Shown one piece after another: positions 12,006 through 23,836 of a DNA stretch of 64,000 nucleotides. The notes beneath the pieces were generated by a model. That model was not told where the DNA came from, did not search any database, and saw nothing but the letters and a program-made list of their open reading frames with translations. Source of the DNA: Neonectria sp. B-13 (Eukaryota > Ascomycota > Sordariomycetes > Hypocreales > Nectriaceae); assembly GCA_002682825.1 (NCBI GenBank), contig NOKP01000026.1:1-64000 (forward strand). The letters run 5' to 3'. A program made the translations under genes and the position numbers. Within the stretch, counting starts at the first letter, position 1. The number at the start of each line of letters is the position of its first letter.

Positions 12006-12678
12006 GCTCTGTTCTGAAAATTGCATCCAAGGTTCGCCATCTGTGGATCTCATGTGATTGTATCTCGCAGACACCATGGTACCTTGTAGAGAAGGAGCAG
12101 CAAGGTTACTTACAAATCGTCGTCTCATGCTGCCTTCGAGAACCCTAAAGTGCCACTTTCCTCAGAGCGACGCATTGGACTACCTTGCGAGTGGAGGCTG
12201 ACGACGGCGAGGCAGATCAGCCCACTGAGGTCATCGTGAGAACCTCGCTGGGCAGCCACCATCAAAGCTTGCGGGGTCTCGCCGCAGCTCCTGCATAAGT
12301 TGTCGTGGAAAATGGATCAAATTGAGCATCGATGCCACGATGTCTCCTAGTGTTTTGTCAGAGGAAGGAGTTAGCCAACGCCGATCAGTAGTACCGGCGC
12401 ATGAATATACCTCGACCACATCCTCCACCCCATCTCTGTGCCAAAAACAAACCCTTGACCTCCACCTTGGGGCTTCCAGCACAACATCCGGCCACACCGA
12501 ATCATCTCCAATACGGTATAAAGTTTGCCAGTATCCAGGTTCCCACATTCATACGGGTGTGTTCATCCCTGGTATATAAATCACCGTTCCTCCCCACAAC
12601 ACCAGAACCCGGATCTTTACTCCAGCGAGCACCGCTTCTTAACAGTCTTTCCACATATTCTATTCGATTTGAGACACC
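12006..12678. other. intergenic region and sugar-porter promoter
   Basis: 673 bases between two same-strand genes. A TATA box lies 99 bases before the downstream ATG and is listed separately. The remainder has short frames without recognisable protein. No repeat or RNA gene seen. Confidence 0.5.
12573..12580 (+). promoter_or_regulatory. TATA box of the MFS sugar porter
   Basis: TATATAAA about 100 bases upstream of the ATG at 12679, followed by a CA-rich leader. Position and context fit a core promoter with a short 5' UTR. Confidence 0.55.
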
Positions 12679-14633
12679 ATGGCGGCTGCTCCGAAAAATG
12701 AGATGGAGGCAATGGTGGTCGTCTCGCATCCTGAGGGCTCCACGAATAGGGACCCTGGCGCCACCGCGACGACCGCCTTGTTGCAGAACCCCCTCGGACA
12801 CATGTCCCACGACCAAATCGTCGCCGATGTTAATGGTTTCGTTGCTGAAAAGGGCTTGTCTGACTACCGGGATGTCTTTCGCAAGGGAGCACTCCTCGCC
12901 AAGGTACACAATTCCCCCACGGGGTTTGAGGCTATCAATGAGCTGTCAAATGACGACAAAGAACTCCTTCGTTTCGAGAATGCCCACCGCTGGGCGTCTC
13001 AACCCAAGATGCTTTATTTTCTATGCGCTTTGTGCGCCGGTTGTGCCATCGTGCAGGGCATGGACCAGACTGTCATCAACGGTGCCCAGGTAGACAACAA
13101 TGCCGAGCTCCCCCATTGATACCATGCTAAACTTTATGCAGGACTTCTACTTTAAAGAATTCAAAATCAAGGATAGGCTGATGCAGGGCCTCATCAACGG
13201 AGCGCCGTATGCCTCTGCCGCCTTGATCGGATGTTGGCTCAACGCACCGCTGAACCATTACTTTGGCCGTCGCGGAACCATTGCCTTCTCATGCTTCTTC
13301 GCCTTCGCAACTGCCATCTGGCAGGCGATTTCTCCGGGTTGGATCTGTTTCCTTATCGCTCGCTTCGTCCTCGGCTTGGCCGTTGGTGCCAAATCAAGCA
13401 CCACGCCAGTCTACGCTGCCGAGTGCGCCCCAAAGAACATCCGCGGCGCACTCACCATGATGTGGCAGATGTGGACGGCCTTCGGAATCATGATAGGATT
13501 TGCCTCTTCTCTCGCATTCCAGAATTGCGATTTCCTTGGAGAACACTCTCAGTGGCGCTGGATGATAGGATCAACGGCACTTCCACCTATGATTGTTGGT
13601 GCCCTTGTCTACTCCCTGCCAGAGAGTCCTCGATGGTACATGGATAAAGGAGACTTCCAAAAAGCCTTCACGTCGCTGCAGAAACTCCGTAGCAGCGAGT
13701 TGCAAGCTGCCCGAGACATGTACCTCGCGTGGAAGTTCCTTCAAGTCGAAGAGCAGACCAAGGCCGGCCACAGCGTCTTTAAAGAGTTCTTCACCGTCCG
13801 AAGAAACTGGAGAGCTGCTCAGTCTTCTTGGTTCTGTATGTTCATGCAGCAGTTCTGTGGCGGTAAGTGTCCAGGTGAATTACCCCGTGACGATGGGCCG
13901 AGACTAATTTGTGCCTGTAGTGAACGTCATTGCGTACTACAGCACCGCAATCTTTACGAGTGCCGGGTACTCGCGCCCACAAGCATTGCTTGCCTCGTTC
14001 GGTGGAGGTGCCATCAACTGGATCTTTGCTCTCCCAGCGATCTGGACGATTGACACATTCGGCCGACGAAACCTCTTGCTAGTGACATTCCCCATGATGG
14101 CCATATGTATGTTCTGGACCGGGCTGAATCTCGGCGTTGTTGACTCCGACCAAACTCGCCTGGGCTTGGTGGCAACCAGCATCTACCTCTTCATGGCCGT
14201 GTACTCGCCAGGAATGGGTCCAGTGCCCTTTACATACAGCGCAGAGGCATTCCCGCTCCATATCCGAGCCTTGGGTATGGCTTCGGCTACATCTATTACA
14301 TGGGCGTTCAACTTTCTGCTCAGCTTCACGTGGCCACGGATGATGGAAGCGTTCGGAGGACCGGGAGCCTTCTTCTGGTACGCAACATGGAACTTAGCAG
14401 GATGGGTCTTTGCCTATTTCCTACTACCAGAGACCAAGGCCCTAACGCTTGAAGAACTGGATCTTGTTTTCAGCATGCGTAACCGCGATCACGCCCAGTA
14501 CTATGCACAGCGGTTGTCTTGGTATTTCAAGCGGATGGCTAACCAGGACGTGGATCCGATGCCCCCGCTATACCGAATAGAAAACGAGTCTACCGGGGCC
14601 GTGGCGGAGGTGAAGAATGAGAATGCGGCCTGA
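12679..14633 (+). CDS. MFS sugar porter family transporter
   Basis: Twelve-segment plasma-membrane transporter of the sugar porter family, probably proton-coupled uptake of a sugar or polyol; the substrate cannot be read from the sequence. Exons 12679-13089, 13142-13862 and 13921-14633 give 614 aa. Intron 1 (52 nt) has a GCTAAAC branch and GCAG acceptor; intron 2 (58 nt) has GTAAGT and TGTAG and splits the codon after CGG in QQFCGGVNVIAYYS. Signatures: GMDQTVINGAQ in the first helix, HYFGRRG in loop 2-3, PESPRWYMDKG before the central loop, IDTFGRRN, and PETKALTLEELD at the end. The roughly 100-residue cytoplasmic N-terminus before the first helix is long for the family. No regulator or metabolic partner sits directly beside it. 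The annotation as a transporter is secure. Confidence 0.92.
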
Positions 14634-15439
14634 GTTCTCCGGTCTTCGAGGGTGGCTCACAAGGACCGTGACAGTAATAGGCATACAGGTTAGATGGATG
14701 GATGTTTTGTGGACGTGGTGGGTGAGTTTTGGAATGTCATGGTTCTTGCCAACGCTGAGGGGCAACTTATTGAACGCAGAGTGGTTGTTGGGTTTTGCTG
14801 TCAGTGCTAGTTCTTTAGAATTCGATTGCATGGTTACAAGTTGAAGCTTCTCTTCTGCATCCGAGTGACAAATCTTAGCTCTTGTTTAATTCGCTCAAGC
14901 TTCGACGAGGCGCGGAGCTTTAGACACTGAAGCCTTCTGTTGAATAGGGAGGGGTGGGACGAGCAACTTGGCTTGTGCTGTGCGGCCGAGGTTTCATAAG
15001 ATGGATTGTGCTTTTGACTGCGCCAGTGCAGAGGCGAGCTGGTTCTGCTTTAACCTCCAACATTCAATGTGCCGGCCCGATTGGGAAGTTTGTGCATGCA
15101 CTGTACAGTCTTGATGTGCTTGCTTTGTGTTGGTTGTGCCGGCACTTGCATGAGGGAGGTTGTCAAAGTTTTCGTGGTTGTGGAGATGAGCCGAGGCAAC
15201 TTTTTGGCACCTGAAGACGTTGACAGGGGTGAAGTTCAAGCTGACCCGTCCTGCAGGAGGGATATTTGCTTTTCTGCTTCGGGTGGCTGACTGACTTGTC
15301 CCTATCTTGGTTGGCTCGTTGAATTGGCTTTGGCTAGGCACAGGAAGTTCGACGGCAGCCAGGATGTGGTGTGGAGTTTGTTCCGCGTTGGCAGAATTTA
15401 CCTCCATGATCGCCGCTGTTACAGATCACAACCATTCTT
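14634..15439. other. intergenic region
   Basis: 806 bases between two same-strand genes, with 3' UTR then promoter sequence. Overlapping short frames occur on both strands (for example near 14954-15400) but none shows a domain or splice-supported extension. Nothing else seen. Confidence 0.5.
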
Positions 15440-16450
15440 ATGGGACGAATTTCGCTTGTGAGAAACGCCACCCGACACCAGGCTGGAATGGATGGTTACA
15501 GAGAAGCAGTCCCGTCCGGCTCGTCCAGCGAAGGTTCCGTGAAGCAAGGATTTGGCCCCGCGCACGTTCTGGATCCCCAGCTAGACCATGACCACACGCA
15601 CACGGCAGTGATGCTCCACGGCCGGGGAAGTGACGCGGAGGAGTTTGCGGGGGAGCTGATGGCGTCGCTGCTTTCAGACGGGCGGAGCTTGAGGGAGGCG
15701 CTGCCGGGATGGCGATGGGTGTTCCCGTCGTCGCGTGAGCTTTGGAGCGAGACGTTCCAGGAACACATGCCGGCGTGGTTCGAGGCGCACTCGCTGACGG
15801 ACACGACGGCGAGGCAGGACCTGCAGACCGTAGGCATCGAAGAGTCGGTCGGCTATGTGCGGAGAGTGCTGGAGGAGGAGAGGGAGAGGGTGGGTTGCCG
15901 GCCAGAGAGACTTGTTTTGGGAGGGATCAGCCAAGGAGGAGCTATCGGTATCTGGGCGTTGCTATGCGAGGATAATCTGGGGAGAGGTCCGGGTGGATTT
16001 GTGGGTAGCAGCACCTGGGTCCCATTTGGGGATAACCTAGAACGCATCTTGAGGTCGTCTGCGTCTGTGGCGGCGGCATCATCAGGAGTTGTTGAAGAGC
16101 ATCTGGGGTTAGGGACTGACCTCCACTCTCACGCCCACAACCGCACCCGCACCCAAACACAGACAGAGACGACGACTACCTATGATCCATTTGTCTGTGG
16201 ACTGTTGGCCTCGGGCGGTGGGAAACAGAGCGATCACCCCTCCGGAGTTCCTGTGCTTCTCGGTCATGGAGTGGACGATGCATATGTGGACGTGGAGCTA
16301 GGACGGCAAGCGGCGCGGATTTTGTCGCAGGCGGGACACGTCGTTGACAGGAGAGAGTATTCAGGCGCGGAACAAGAGGGACACTGGTTCCAGGTTCCAG
16401 ACCAGATGAATCACGTGTACCAGTTCCTGCGAGGCTTCGAGGAGCGGTGA
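15440..16450 (+). CDS. acyl-protein thioesterase / phospholipase-carboxylesterase family hydrolase
   Basis: Alpha/beta-hydrolase of the acyl-protein thioesterase (Abhydrolase_2) family; such enzymes remove fatty acyl groups from proteins or lysolipids, but this member's substrate is not known. 336 aa, no intron. The oxyanion region is AVMLHGRGSDAEEF. The nucleophile elbow is GISQGGA (Ser164), the acid lies in LLGHGVDDAYVD (Asp279 or 280), and the catalytic His is His315 in EQEGHWFQVP. It is longer than typical 230-aa enzymes because of a Ser/Thr/His-rich insertion at about 205-265 and an N-terminal extension. A second in-frame ATG at 15488 (MDGYREAVPS) is an equally plausible start. Fungal proteins of this longer type are common and mostly uncharacterised. 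Confidence 0.82.
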   Translation: MGRISLVRNATRHQAGMDGYREAVPSGSSSEGSVKQGFGPAHVLDPQLDHDHTHTAVMLHGRGSDAEEFAGELMASLLSDGRSLREALPGWRWVFPSSRELWSETFQEHMPAWFEAHSLTDTTARQDLQTVGIEESVGYVRRVLEEERERVGCRPERLVLGGISQGGAIGIWALLCEDNLGRGPGGFVGSSTWVPFGDNLERILRSSASVAAASSGVVEEHLGLGTDLHSHAHNRTRTQTQTETTTTYDPFVCGLLASGGGKQSDHPSGVPVLLGHGVDDAYVDVELGRQAARILSQAGHVVDRREYSGAEQEGHWFQVPDQMNHVYQFLRGFEER

Positions 16451-19065
16451 TATCGGACCTTCACATTGTGTAGTATGGCCTCGTCTCGTTTGGCGTCAAA
16501 TCAAGCTACCGACGTTTTCATGATACTATCTCGTTGGTGCTAGAGTGAGCGGCTTGATGCGGCAAAGGGAGGAGCAACGCAAAGACGGCGCAGGGCGGCC
16601 TTTGGGTTGAACTAACCCGTAAAACCCGTCCGGACAGAGGGTGTGGTGCTACGGGTAGAACCGCTGTCGTATTGGCCACCACAATCACCAGCTTTGGGAC
16701 TAGAATGTAACTTGTCCGGTTGTGCCCAGTGTGCATGGCTCGCAAACATGCGAAGATGGCGTGAATACTGCTGCGACATTGGAGTCAGGCAAGGTCAGGT
16801 GCTGGAGACTTGGAGAGTGACTTGATCGAGTGCGATATCGATCTAGGGGTGTGTAACAAGGGGAAAACCCACTAACCTAGGATGAAAGATGGAAACGGAC
16901 GCAGGAGAGATCGTTCCTTGCTCCCTTGCAGCTCGGGGGCTCGTGGACAGGGAACCCAAGTGCGTTCCGGTCCAATAGCTCCATGCGCAATGCTTGCTTG
17001 CTCAAAGGAGTCATGCCATCATGATCAAGGGGTTTGCTGCGTAGGGTCTAGCCAGGTCCTGGGGAAAATGTTGCTTGATGAAGGAGCGAGAGAGAAAAGC
17101 AAAACCTGGGGGATATACTTTCAGGACCAAGATATCGATCCATGTTGACAACGTGTTTCCCCTGCCCGTTGAGAGACGGAGATGTGAGGTGGATGTTGTG
17201 GGTTCGCTGTGGAGGTTTATGAAGAACGGGGATTGTTTTACTTCCGATTATCGATCGAACCCACAGTCCAAGAAAGAGCTTGTGGTCAAATACTTATTGG
17301 GCTTGCCCTCATCAAATACCTGAGGTTTCCGTTCGGGTACTTGGGTATTGGTAGTTGAATTATTTCGCTCCTTCCATTCCATCCCCAAGAGCTCCCTTGT
17401 AAAGCCAGAAGGAACCGCCTCAGGCAGCACAACTGAGTACACTAACTTCATCATAGTATCAACCAGCAAAACGTCGAGCTCTCAACCGACATTGTCTTGT
17501 TGTAAAACAACCACAATTCCCGTCACGTTTCCTTTTGTGATGCACCTGCTGGCGTCGTCCCTGTCGTCGTCATCGCCGTGTCACACGTCTTACTTCGTTC
17601 AGCAGCGTAGTAATGGCTCGAACCCGCTCCGTTGGGTCCCTACCAACCCGCACAGCGAATCCCTGGATAGCGTCACTGTCAAGACGCCAAAATGCTACCT
17701 GGCTTGGTTTCGGCGTGTCTAAAGGGCCCCGACCCCCGACTCGACTCTGGTGATCATGCACAAAGCACCCTGCAACCAGGCCATGCCCAGAGCAAAGCCA
17801 CGAGGGTGCGGTACAGATCCGGACCAATGATGGCCTGCTCCAAGGAATACCCCTGGGTCCCGGACCGTTCCTGACGGTGCTGCAGGTCGTACGGTGGCGT
17901 ACGCAAGCTTGCTTCACCCAGTCTGCTTAGGTCTTCCTTTGCGAGGTAAGTCGTGTGCGGAAGCTGTGGTGCGTGCTTTGGAGGCTGACAACCTCGAACC
18001 TGACAAGGGACCATCACCGGGTGTGCTTGGCTCTTTTCTTGCTGTCGGAACTATTTACCAAATAATAAATTACATGCATTATTAGCTGGCAACTGCTCTA
18101 CCGGATTCCGGCATCACACGAACCCTCTGAACCAACAACCGAAGCCAATAAGTTAGCCCCTGGCGTATCCTGGTTTCGCAGTCCGGCCCTCTCCGCCGTG
18201 GCTCATCACCTGCCAGATAGGCAGGTCTAAAAGATGCGACAGTCTAGGACGATGGAAGACCCGATAGAACACTGTCCATCTAGCTTTGGCGATTTGTGGA
18301 CGGTGGCCCTAACGTTGCACAGCTTAGGGCAGCCCATACAGTCATAGCTTCTTCGGGCCTTTTGCTTCTCGCCGTCGAAGCTCCCGCGGCCTGACACCAA
18401 CCGAGTCTCGTCTTCTCGCCTTGATCCATTCAGCCCCTCAACTCGCTTAGGCTCCGGCTCGCGTTGCCCCTGCTTGTCCCTCCGCTTGGATCGCCTTCGA
18501 AAATCGCCATCTCGAAAGACTGGAGTCCCTAGTCCCTCGCTCGTCGTCTACACGCCCTCCGGCCCAAACCCTCTTTGGCCACGCCCCGACTGTCTGACCG
18601 GCCCCATCGCCCCGAGTCGGCAATCCAATTCATCTATCAGTCTATTCCTCCGATGCACCGCAACGCCTCCCGGCGCTAGCCATCCCCGGGCCCACCTCAA
18701 CCGCTGCATGGTCTTGTTCTAGCGTTGGATCTCGAGACCATCGTTGTCGCCCAGAAAGTCCCACCATCATGCGACACCGACATCGAAATATTGTTCCCAC
18801 CAACGTCCACACTTGTGGCGCACGCAGACGCACCCAAGCACCCCGTCGACTGAGGCCTTTATGTCTTGACTCGCTCCTTGTACTGTACTACTGAAGTGTG
18901 CGTGGAGACGTGGAGATGGTCCCGGGAGCCGGACAGTCGGACCTCATGGGTTCGTTCGTAGTTATAATGATGCTCCCGCATCGCCGCCCCCGTTCCAGTT
19001 GGTGGTTGCCGTCTTTTGCCATGTCACCCTAAAGACCCGAAGACTACACTGACAATCGCGCCAAT
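16451..19065. other. 2.6-kb region without a supportable gene
   Basis: The longest gene-free stretch of the window. Several frames of 60-124 codons occur on both strands (for example 16882-17148, 17348-17722, 18474-18722), but they overlap one another, have no motif, and cannot be extended through good splice sites. The last 600 bases are C-rich and probably promoter and 5' UTR of the rhodopsin-type gene. No tRNA-like fold or transposon end was recognised by eye. Confidence 0.5.
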
Positions 19066-20423
19066 ATGCGCAATCCACCCGCCGATGTGGTCGCTTCATG
19101 GCCAACGCCCAACTATGACAACCCCGTGAGCCGAGGGCCAGCCCTCCTCATTGTCGAGTTGACCATTGCGTCAATCGCCATCGTCACTTTGATGGCTCGC
19201 CTCTACGTTCGCATCTTCAAGGTCAACAAGAGCGGCCTTGATGACTGGCTCATGCTTGCTGCAATGGTAAGAACCCCTTTTCCTGAGCCTCGGGTTAAAA
19301 CTCTTAATGCTCCAAGCCAGTACCCCAGCTTATTCCTCGCCACTAACATGGATGTTTGTCTGACTACAGATATTCGGCATTGGCGTCACAATTTGTGTCA
19401 TCCTCTCCGCCCAGCTTTACGGCTGGAACGTTCATGTGTGGGATCTTACCGCATCAGAGGCCGTCAAGGGCAGGCAGGTCTCCCTTGCTGCCCAAACACT
19501 GTTCCTCTTTTCCTCAGGGCTCGCAAAAGACTCGATCCTAGTTTCCTACCTACGAATCGCTCCTAAAAGCTCTTGGCTTCGCCGCATGACTTACGCCTCT
19601 ATTGTCCTTGTTACCTCCCTAATATTCATCTTCCTTATTGTCCTCTGGACACAATGCAAGTACGTTTTTCCTGTTATCTGCCCTCACTGTTCGTAGACCC
19701 GAAAACTGACGGAAATCTAGTCCCATGAAGGCATATTGGACCCTGACTGGACATGAGGACTGCTCTGCGGAAGGTCCACCAGTTTTGTAAGTTTCCTCGC
19801 ATCTGACTGAATTCCTCTCGTGCTGACTTGGTATCAGGAGTCAGGCCATCACTACCGTCGCCACAGACTTGCTCGTCTGCGCCCTGCCACTACCGACCCT
19901 CCTTAAACTGAAGCTTCCGCTTTCCCAACGTATTGCGCTTATTGTGCTCTTCTCCCTCGGCATCGTTGTCGTATTTGCCGCCTCTATGCGAGCCTACTGG
20001 TCACACTTCGTCACTGATGAGACTTACGACGTTACTTGGCAGGGATTCTACCTTTGGATCTGGACGGCGGTTGAAGCGAACTTGGGGGTTATCTGTGGCA
20101 GTATACCGGCACTGCGTCCGCTCTTCAAGACCATGTTCCGCTCCAAGTCCAGCAGCTACTACAACACCTCGGCTGCCTACCGCAGCGGGACAGCTCCCAA
20201 AGCAGCGACCAACCTACATATGAACGGTCGAAGCTGGGCAGACACGCTGCAACGAGGTAGCAAGGGCATTAAGATACAGGACGATCACATCGACATCGAG
20301 AGTGGAAATTACGAGTTGAGACGACATAAGGACGGTAATAGCCCAGCGTCAACGCTGGATATTGACACTTGGCCGCCTAGGGAGCATAGACTCCCTGATA
20401 ATATGCCTGGCCCGCTGAGCTGA
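19066..20423 (+). CDS. fungal rhodopsin-domain integral membrane protein
   Basis: Seven-helix membrane protein of the large ascomycete rhodopsin-domain family (related to the 7TM part of Pth11-like receptors). Role unknown; some relatives take part in surface sensing. Exons 19066-19266, 19370-19659, 19721-19786 and 19838-20423 give 380 aa. All three introns (103, 61 and 51 nt) have GT..AG ends and preserve the frame. Helices start with LLIVELTIASIAIVTLMAR; the family's DDWLMLAAM follows in loop 1-2. A conserved WTQC precedes the second extracellular part, and DLLVCALPLPTLLKLKLP lies in the fifth to sixth helices. The hydrophilic C-tail (about 95 aa) is Ser/Thr- and charge-rich. There is no N-terminal CFEM domain and no clear signal peptide. 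The start has PPADVVASWPTPNY directly before helix 1, usual for the family. Confidence 0.88.
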
Positions 20424-20958
20424 TGAGTTAAACGAGCTTTTGGAGTTGGTTTGGGATCGGCGTTTGAGGTTGAATTTGGGCATTGCGAACAGCACGTCAC
20501 GGACAGGACGGAATTGGACTGAAAAACAAACCATGTACTATTAGGTCCCTGGTGGTGATCTACATGAACACCTGCCAGCCAAATGAACTATTATTCCCTT
20601 TTATCCGACGTGGGCACCTTGTCTTCCTTGGGTTCGGGAGCTCAGGAAAGGGGGTAGGTCTCATCTGTCCTGATGGCAAACGTGGACTTGACCTCGTGAG
20701 ATGATAGGAAGAGCGCCTCTGTGGCTTGAAGCTCATGACGCCGTGTTGGTGGAGGATTGACTTGAAGCATGTCGCTTGCTGAATCCGGTAGGCAGTCGGG
20801 TTCAACTACCGGATCCTTTGGATGATCCCTGTTACCCTAAAGACCCCCTAGCCCAGTGTGCCGTGACAATAGTCGGAATCACCAGACGATGCCCGATACT
20901 CTGGTACGAAGTTTGATTAGACGGCGCCACGGCCCGCAGCCGGGTAGTCTTGCGCGGC
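20424..20958. other. convergent 3' intergenic region
   Basis: 535 bases between the stop codons of the rhodopsin-type gene and the convergent methyltransferase gene. Only short shadow frames seen; no repeat or RNA gene. Confidence 0.5.
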
Positions 20959-21639
20959 CTATTGTTGCTTGGGCCGCAAGACGTAGCACCAATTGAAGAC
21001 GTCCGGATCAATGGGCTGGAGCTTGGGTGTCGCGGACTTGTCGAAGACCTCGACGTCGAAGGGCAGGCCGTCAAGCTTGAAGCGCGTGTCGGAGTAGCTG
21101 AGACAGACCCAGAGGGCGCCGGGGGCCATACAGTTGCGGATTCCGACCGTCATGCGGCGTAGTGGATCCTTGCCGCCGCAGGCCACGGCGTCGACGGTGC
21201 TCTTGTCGATGACGAGGTCGAACTGTTCCTTGTCGCCAATGTCGAGCTGTGTTAGGTCATGGACGGCGTAGCGCATTTTAACGTCGCCGAACTGCTGGGA
21301 CTCCAGGTCGCGGCCGCGGGCGACGGCGAGAGGCTCGTAGTCGACGTTGAGGACGTTGTGGAAGCCGCGGGCGCGGAAATGGTTCTGCAGGTCGCTGGTG
21401 CCGCAGCCGACGTGGAGGATGCGGGCGTCCTGGCGCAGAGTACGGAGGACCGGGTCGATGAGGCGGATGAAGTCGGCCGAGGGGAGGAGCCACTCAAAGG
21501 ACGTCTCGGAGGCGAAGCGGTGGTGCCAGTAGCTCTGCTTGTCGAACTCGGCGGGGACGAACTCGGCGAAGACGGAGTCGAGGAGGGGAGAGGACAAGCC
21601 CTCGAGGGGAGGGAGCTGGGGCGGCGCCGAGTCTGTCAT
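20959..21639 (-). CDS. METTL13/eEF1A-KMT-like SAM-dependent methyltransferase
   Basis: Class I methyltransferase of 226 aa. Motif I is ILHVGCGTSDLQNHF. The acidic motif is NVDYEP, and the METTL13-type signature is FDLVIDKSTVDAV. The block YWHHRFASETSFEWLLPS before motif I is typical of the EEF1A lysine methyltransferase group, so a translation-factor lysine methyltransferase is the likeliest role; the substrate is inferred from family only. Start chosen at 21639 (MTDSAPPQ). The frame stays open upstream to 22134, but that 165-codon extension is low in recognisable structure and reads like untranslated leader. No intron is needed. It converges with the rhodopsin-type gene. Confidence 0.85.
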   Translation of the reverse strand: MTDSAPPQLPPLEGLSSPLLDSVFAEFVPAEFDKQSYWHHRFASETSFEWLLPSADFIRLIDPVLRTLRQDARILHVGCGTSDLQNHFRARGFHNVLNVDYEPLAVARGRDLESQQFGDVKMRYAVHDLTQLDIGDKEQFDLVIDKSTVDAVACGGKDPLRRMTVGIRNCMAPGALWVCLSYSDTRFKLDGLPFDVEVFDKSATPKLQPIDPDVFNWCYVLRPKQQ

Positions 21640-22929
21640 GGCTTCTGGGATCTGGGACCAGGAATCTGGAATCCGGGAGTCTGCAATTCGAGAGGCTTTT
21701 ACGGTGCTGAACTGGCGATTTAGGGATGGTACGGGATGAGAGATGTCGGTCATCACATGCGTAATCTGGCCGCAACTGTGAATGATCAGTGCGGGCTTGA
21801 CGTACGGAAATCCTTTTTTCCTTGTTCCGAGGCGGGAAGGGGGGTCCACAGGAACCGGGATGTGATGACGGGCCAACAAGAGGAGAGAGAGGCCAGCTTT
21901 GATGTGGGATGTGGGATGTGGGATTGTGTGCATATTGGTCATGATGACCATCACTGGCTTGTTTGCTATCCTTGTTTGGTTAAGTGCCGGCGGGTGGTTG
22001 GTGTTGACCCCGACCTCACAGCTTGATTGTCTTGTCTTCTCGCCAGTCTGGCATGTGTTGGTTGGGATGAGGAGTCGTGACTGTTGGGGTAGGGCTGAAA
22101 CATCACCGGTCGTCAAAGTAAAGGATTGATGCACGCTTCACTGGCCGACGAATTCTGCTTGGAAACTGCCGTTGGGAGGCGTTTCCAGTGCCGCGCGGGT
22201 ACGCTAAGGGCATGATTAGATGCGCTGTAGATCTGGGGGAGCAAGCTCGGTTAGTGGTTGATTTGATGGTCATGAACGAGCAGACAATCCGTTTATCTTC
22301 TAGGCAGAGAGAGTAAAATGCCTCTATACAGGAACACATTCAAGACCTGCGGTGATGATGGAGACATATGAGGACGGCCTTGCAAACTGTGAACAGGCGT
22401 CCAAGGGGATTCGACCTGAATATATCTCTTGGAAAGACCCTTGATTCGTCGTCGTGGTTCGTTCCTGCTCTCTTCTTTGAATCAGCAATTGTCCCATTCT
22501 GGGAGCAGAAGGTGACGTCGCTGTTGGGCGGATGGGGACATGATTGGCAGGGGCTGGGTGGATTCCAAGGACCCTATTAATATTGGCCAACCACAGCGCT
22601 GGCTCGCCCCTCCAGCCACACACACACGAGGCACGGTTTCAACTCCGCCTCACGAGTGCCGCGTCAACCAGCCCACGGCCAAGACCAAGCGCATCCGCTC
22701 CAAGGAATTTAATCACAGGGACGGGATGACGAGGCGCATCGCACCGCATCGGAGCCTTTTTTCTTCCTCGTACATTATCTTGACCTGAGCCTGACCTGCA
22801 ACCACGCATCCTACGACAAATCTTCACGTCGTGATTTTGACCATTTCTTTGGGCATATCTCTTGTCTTTGGGACAAGGCAGGCTCCGTATCACTTCACCA
22901 CCTCCGTCTCCCCACCACCACCACTACCA
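21640..22929. other. divergent intergenic region
   Basis: 1.29 kb between the methyltransferase (-) and the M50-like gene (+). It contains the open but probably untranslated upstream extension of the methyltransferase frame (to 22134) and a short heptamer repeat at 21901. The 3' part before 22930 is CA- and CT-rich, like a fungal 5' UTR. Confidence 0.45.
21901..21924. repeat. heptamer tandem repeat, (GATGTGG)3
   Basis: Three perfect head-to-tail copies of GATGTGG plus a partial fourth, in the leader region of the methyltransferase gene. Too short to suggest a function. Confidence 0.8.
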
Positions 22930-23836
22930 ATGGCTCCTACAGTCTCACAAGCGCTCGCTGCGCCCTTTCGCATCGGCGTCGTTCAGCTGGCTGCCGACGC
23001 TGAATCCAGTCATGGCCTGCTGCGCCGCGATCTCTCCAACCCGAATCACACGCAGCAGGTGACGTTGGGTGTTATCGGCGCCTACGTCGTCATCATCGCC
23101 ATTCTCTGGAACGTGCCCTACATCCGCATGGTCCTCTGGCCGTTCAAGGTGTGTATGCCTCTGTTTTTGTCGTGCTGTGCGACACGCTCGGTGAAGGAAC
23201 CAACCGCTAACGACAAACCAGATGCTGGTCATTGCCTTTCATGAGTTCGGCCACGCCATCACCGCCGTCCTCACTGGTGGCCGCGTCAAGTCCATCAGCC
23301 TCGACCCCAACGAAGGCGGCGTCACCCATATGGTTGGCGGCAAGAGTGCATTCACTTTGCCGGCCGGCTACCTGGGCTCGTCCATCATCGGCGCTCTTCT
23401 GACCTTCTGTGGCTTTAACATCGTCGCTAGCAAGGTCGCTAGTATCGTTCTCGGCGTCTGCTTCCTCCTCACTCTGTGGTGGGGCAAGCGTGACTGGCTT
23501 ACCATCGTCACTGTTCTTCTGGCCGTTGGACTGTTGATAGCTTGCTGGTTCATCTCTCACGCTCAGGCCTTGCGCTTCGTGGTCCTGTTCATCGGCGTCA
23601 TGTCCTCGCTCTACAGCGTCTGGGATATCTGCGATGATCTCATCCTTCGCAAAGTAAACTCCTCCGACGCCAGCGTCTTTGCGAAGCGCTACGGTGGCTC
23701 CTCGCAGTGTTGGGGCGTCATCTGGTCCATCATCTCCGTCATCTTCATGGCCGCCGGCATCGTCGCGGGCCTGGCTGCCTTCTCCCAGTCCTTTTCGGAG
23801 CAGGAGAAGGATTCTCAGAAGTTCATCCCCACTTAA
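22930..23836 (+). CDS. peptidase M50B-like multi-pass membrane protein
   Basis: Exons 22930-23148 and 23222-23836 give 277 aa. The 73-nt intron has GTGTGT, a CTAAC branch and CCAG; the second exon begins with MLVIAFHEFGHAI. HEFGH (residues 80-84) fits the HExxH zinc site of site-2-type intramembrane metalloproteases and sits at the start of a membrane segment, as in the M50 family. A second M50-like feature, a Gly-rich segment after a GG(V)TH motif, is visible. The classic distal NPDG aspartate motif is not obvious; WDICDDLILRK could supply an acid. About six membrane segments follow. Family members in fungi and plants are annotated M50B-like and are largely unstudied, so proteolytic activity is unproven. 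Residues 1-45 are soluble, followed by a membrane segment. Confidence 0.85.

Noticed and set aside
19027..19034. CCCTAAAG resembling a telomere unit
   Set aside because: Single copy, also at 20833; not a tandem array.
21640..22134. 165-codon N-terminal extension of the methyltransferase
   Set aside because: No domain; conserved protein begins at MTDSAPPQ. Probably leader sequence lacking stops.
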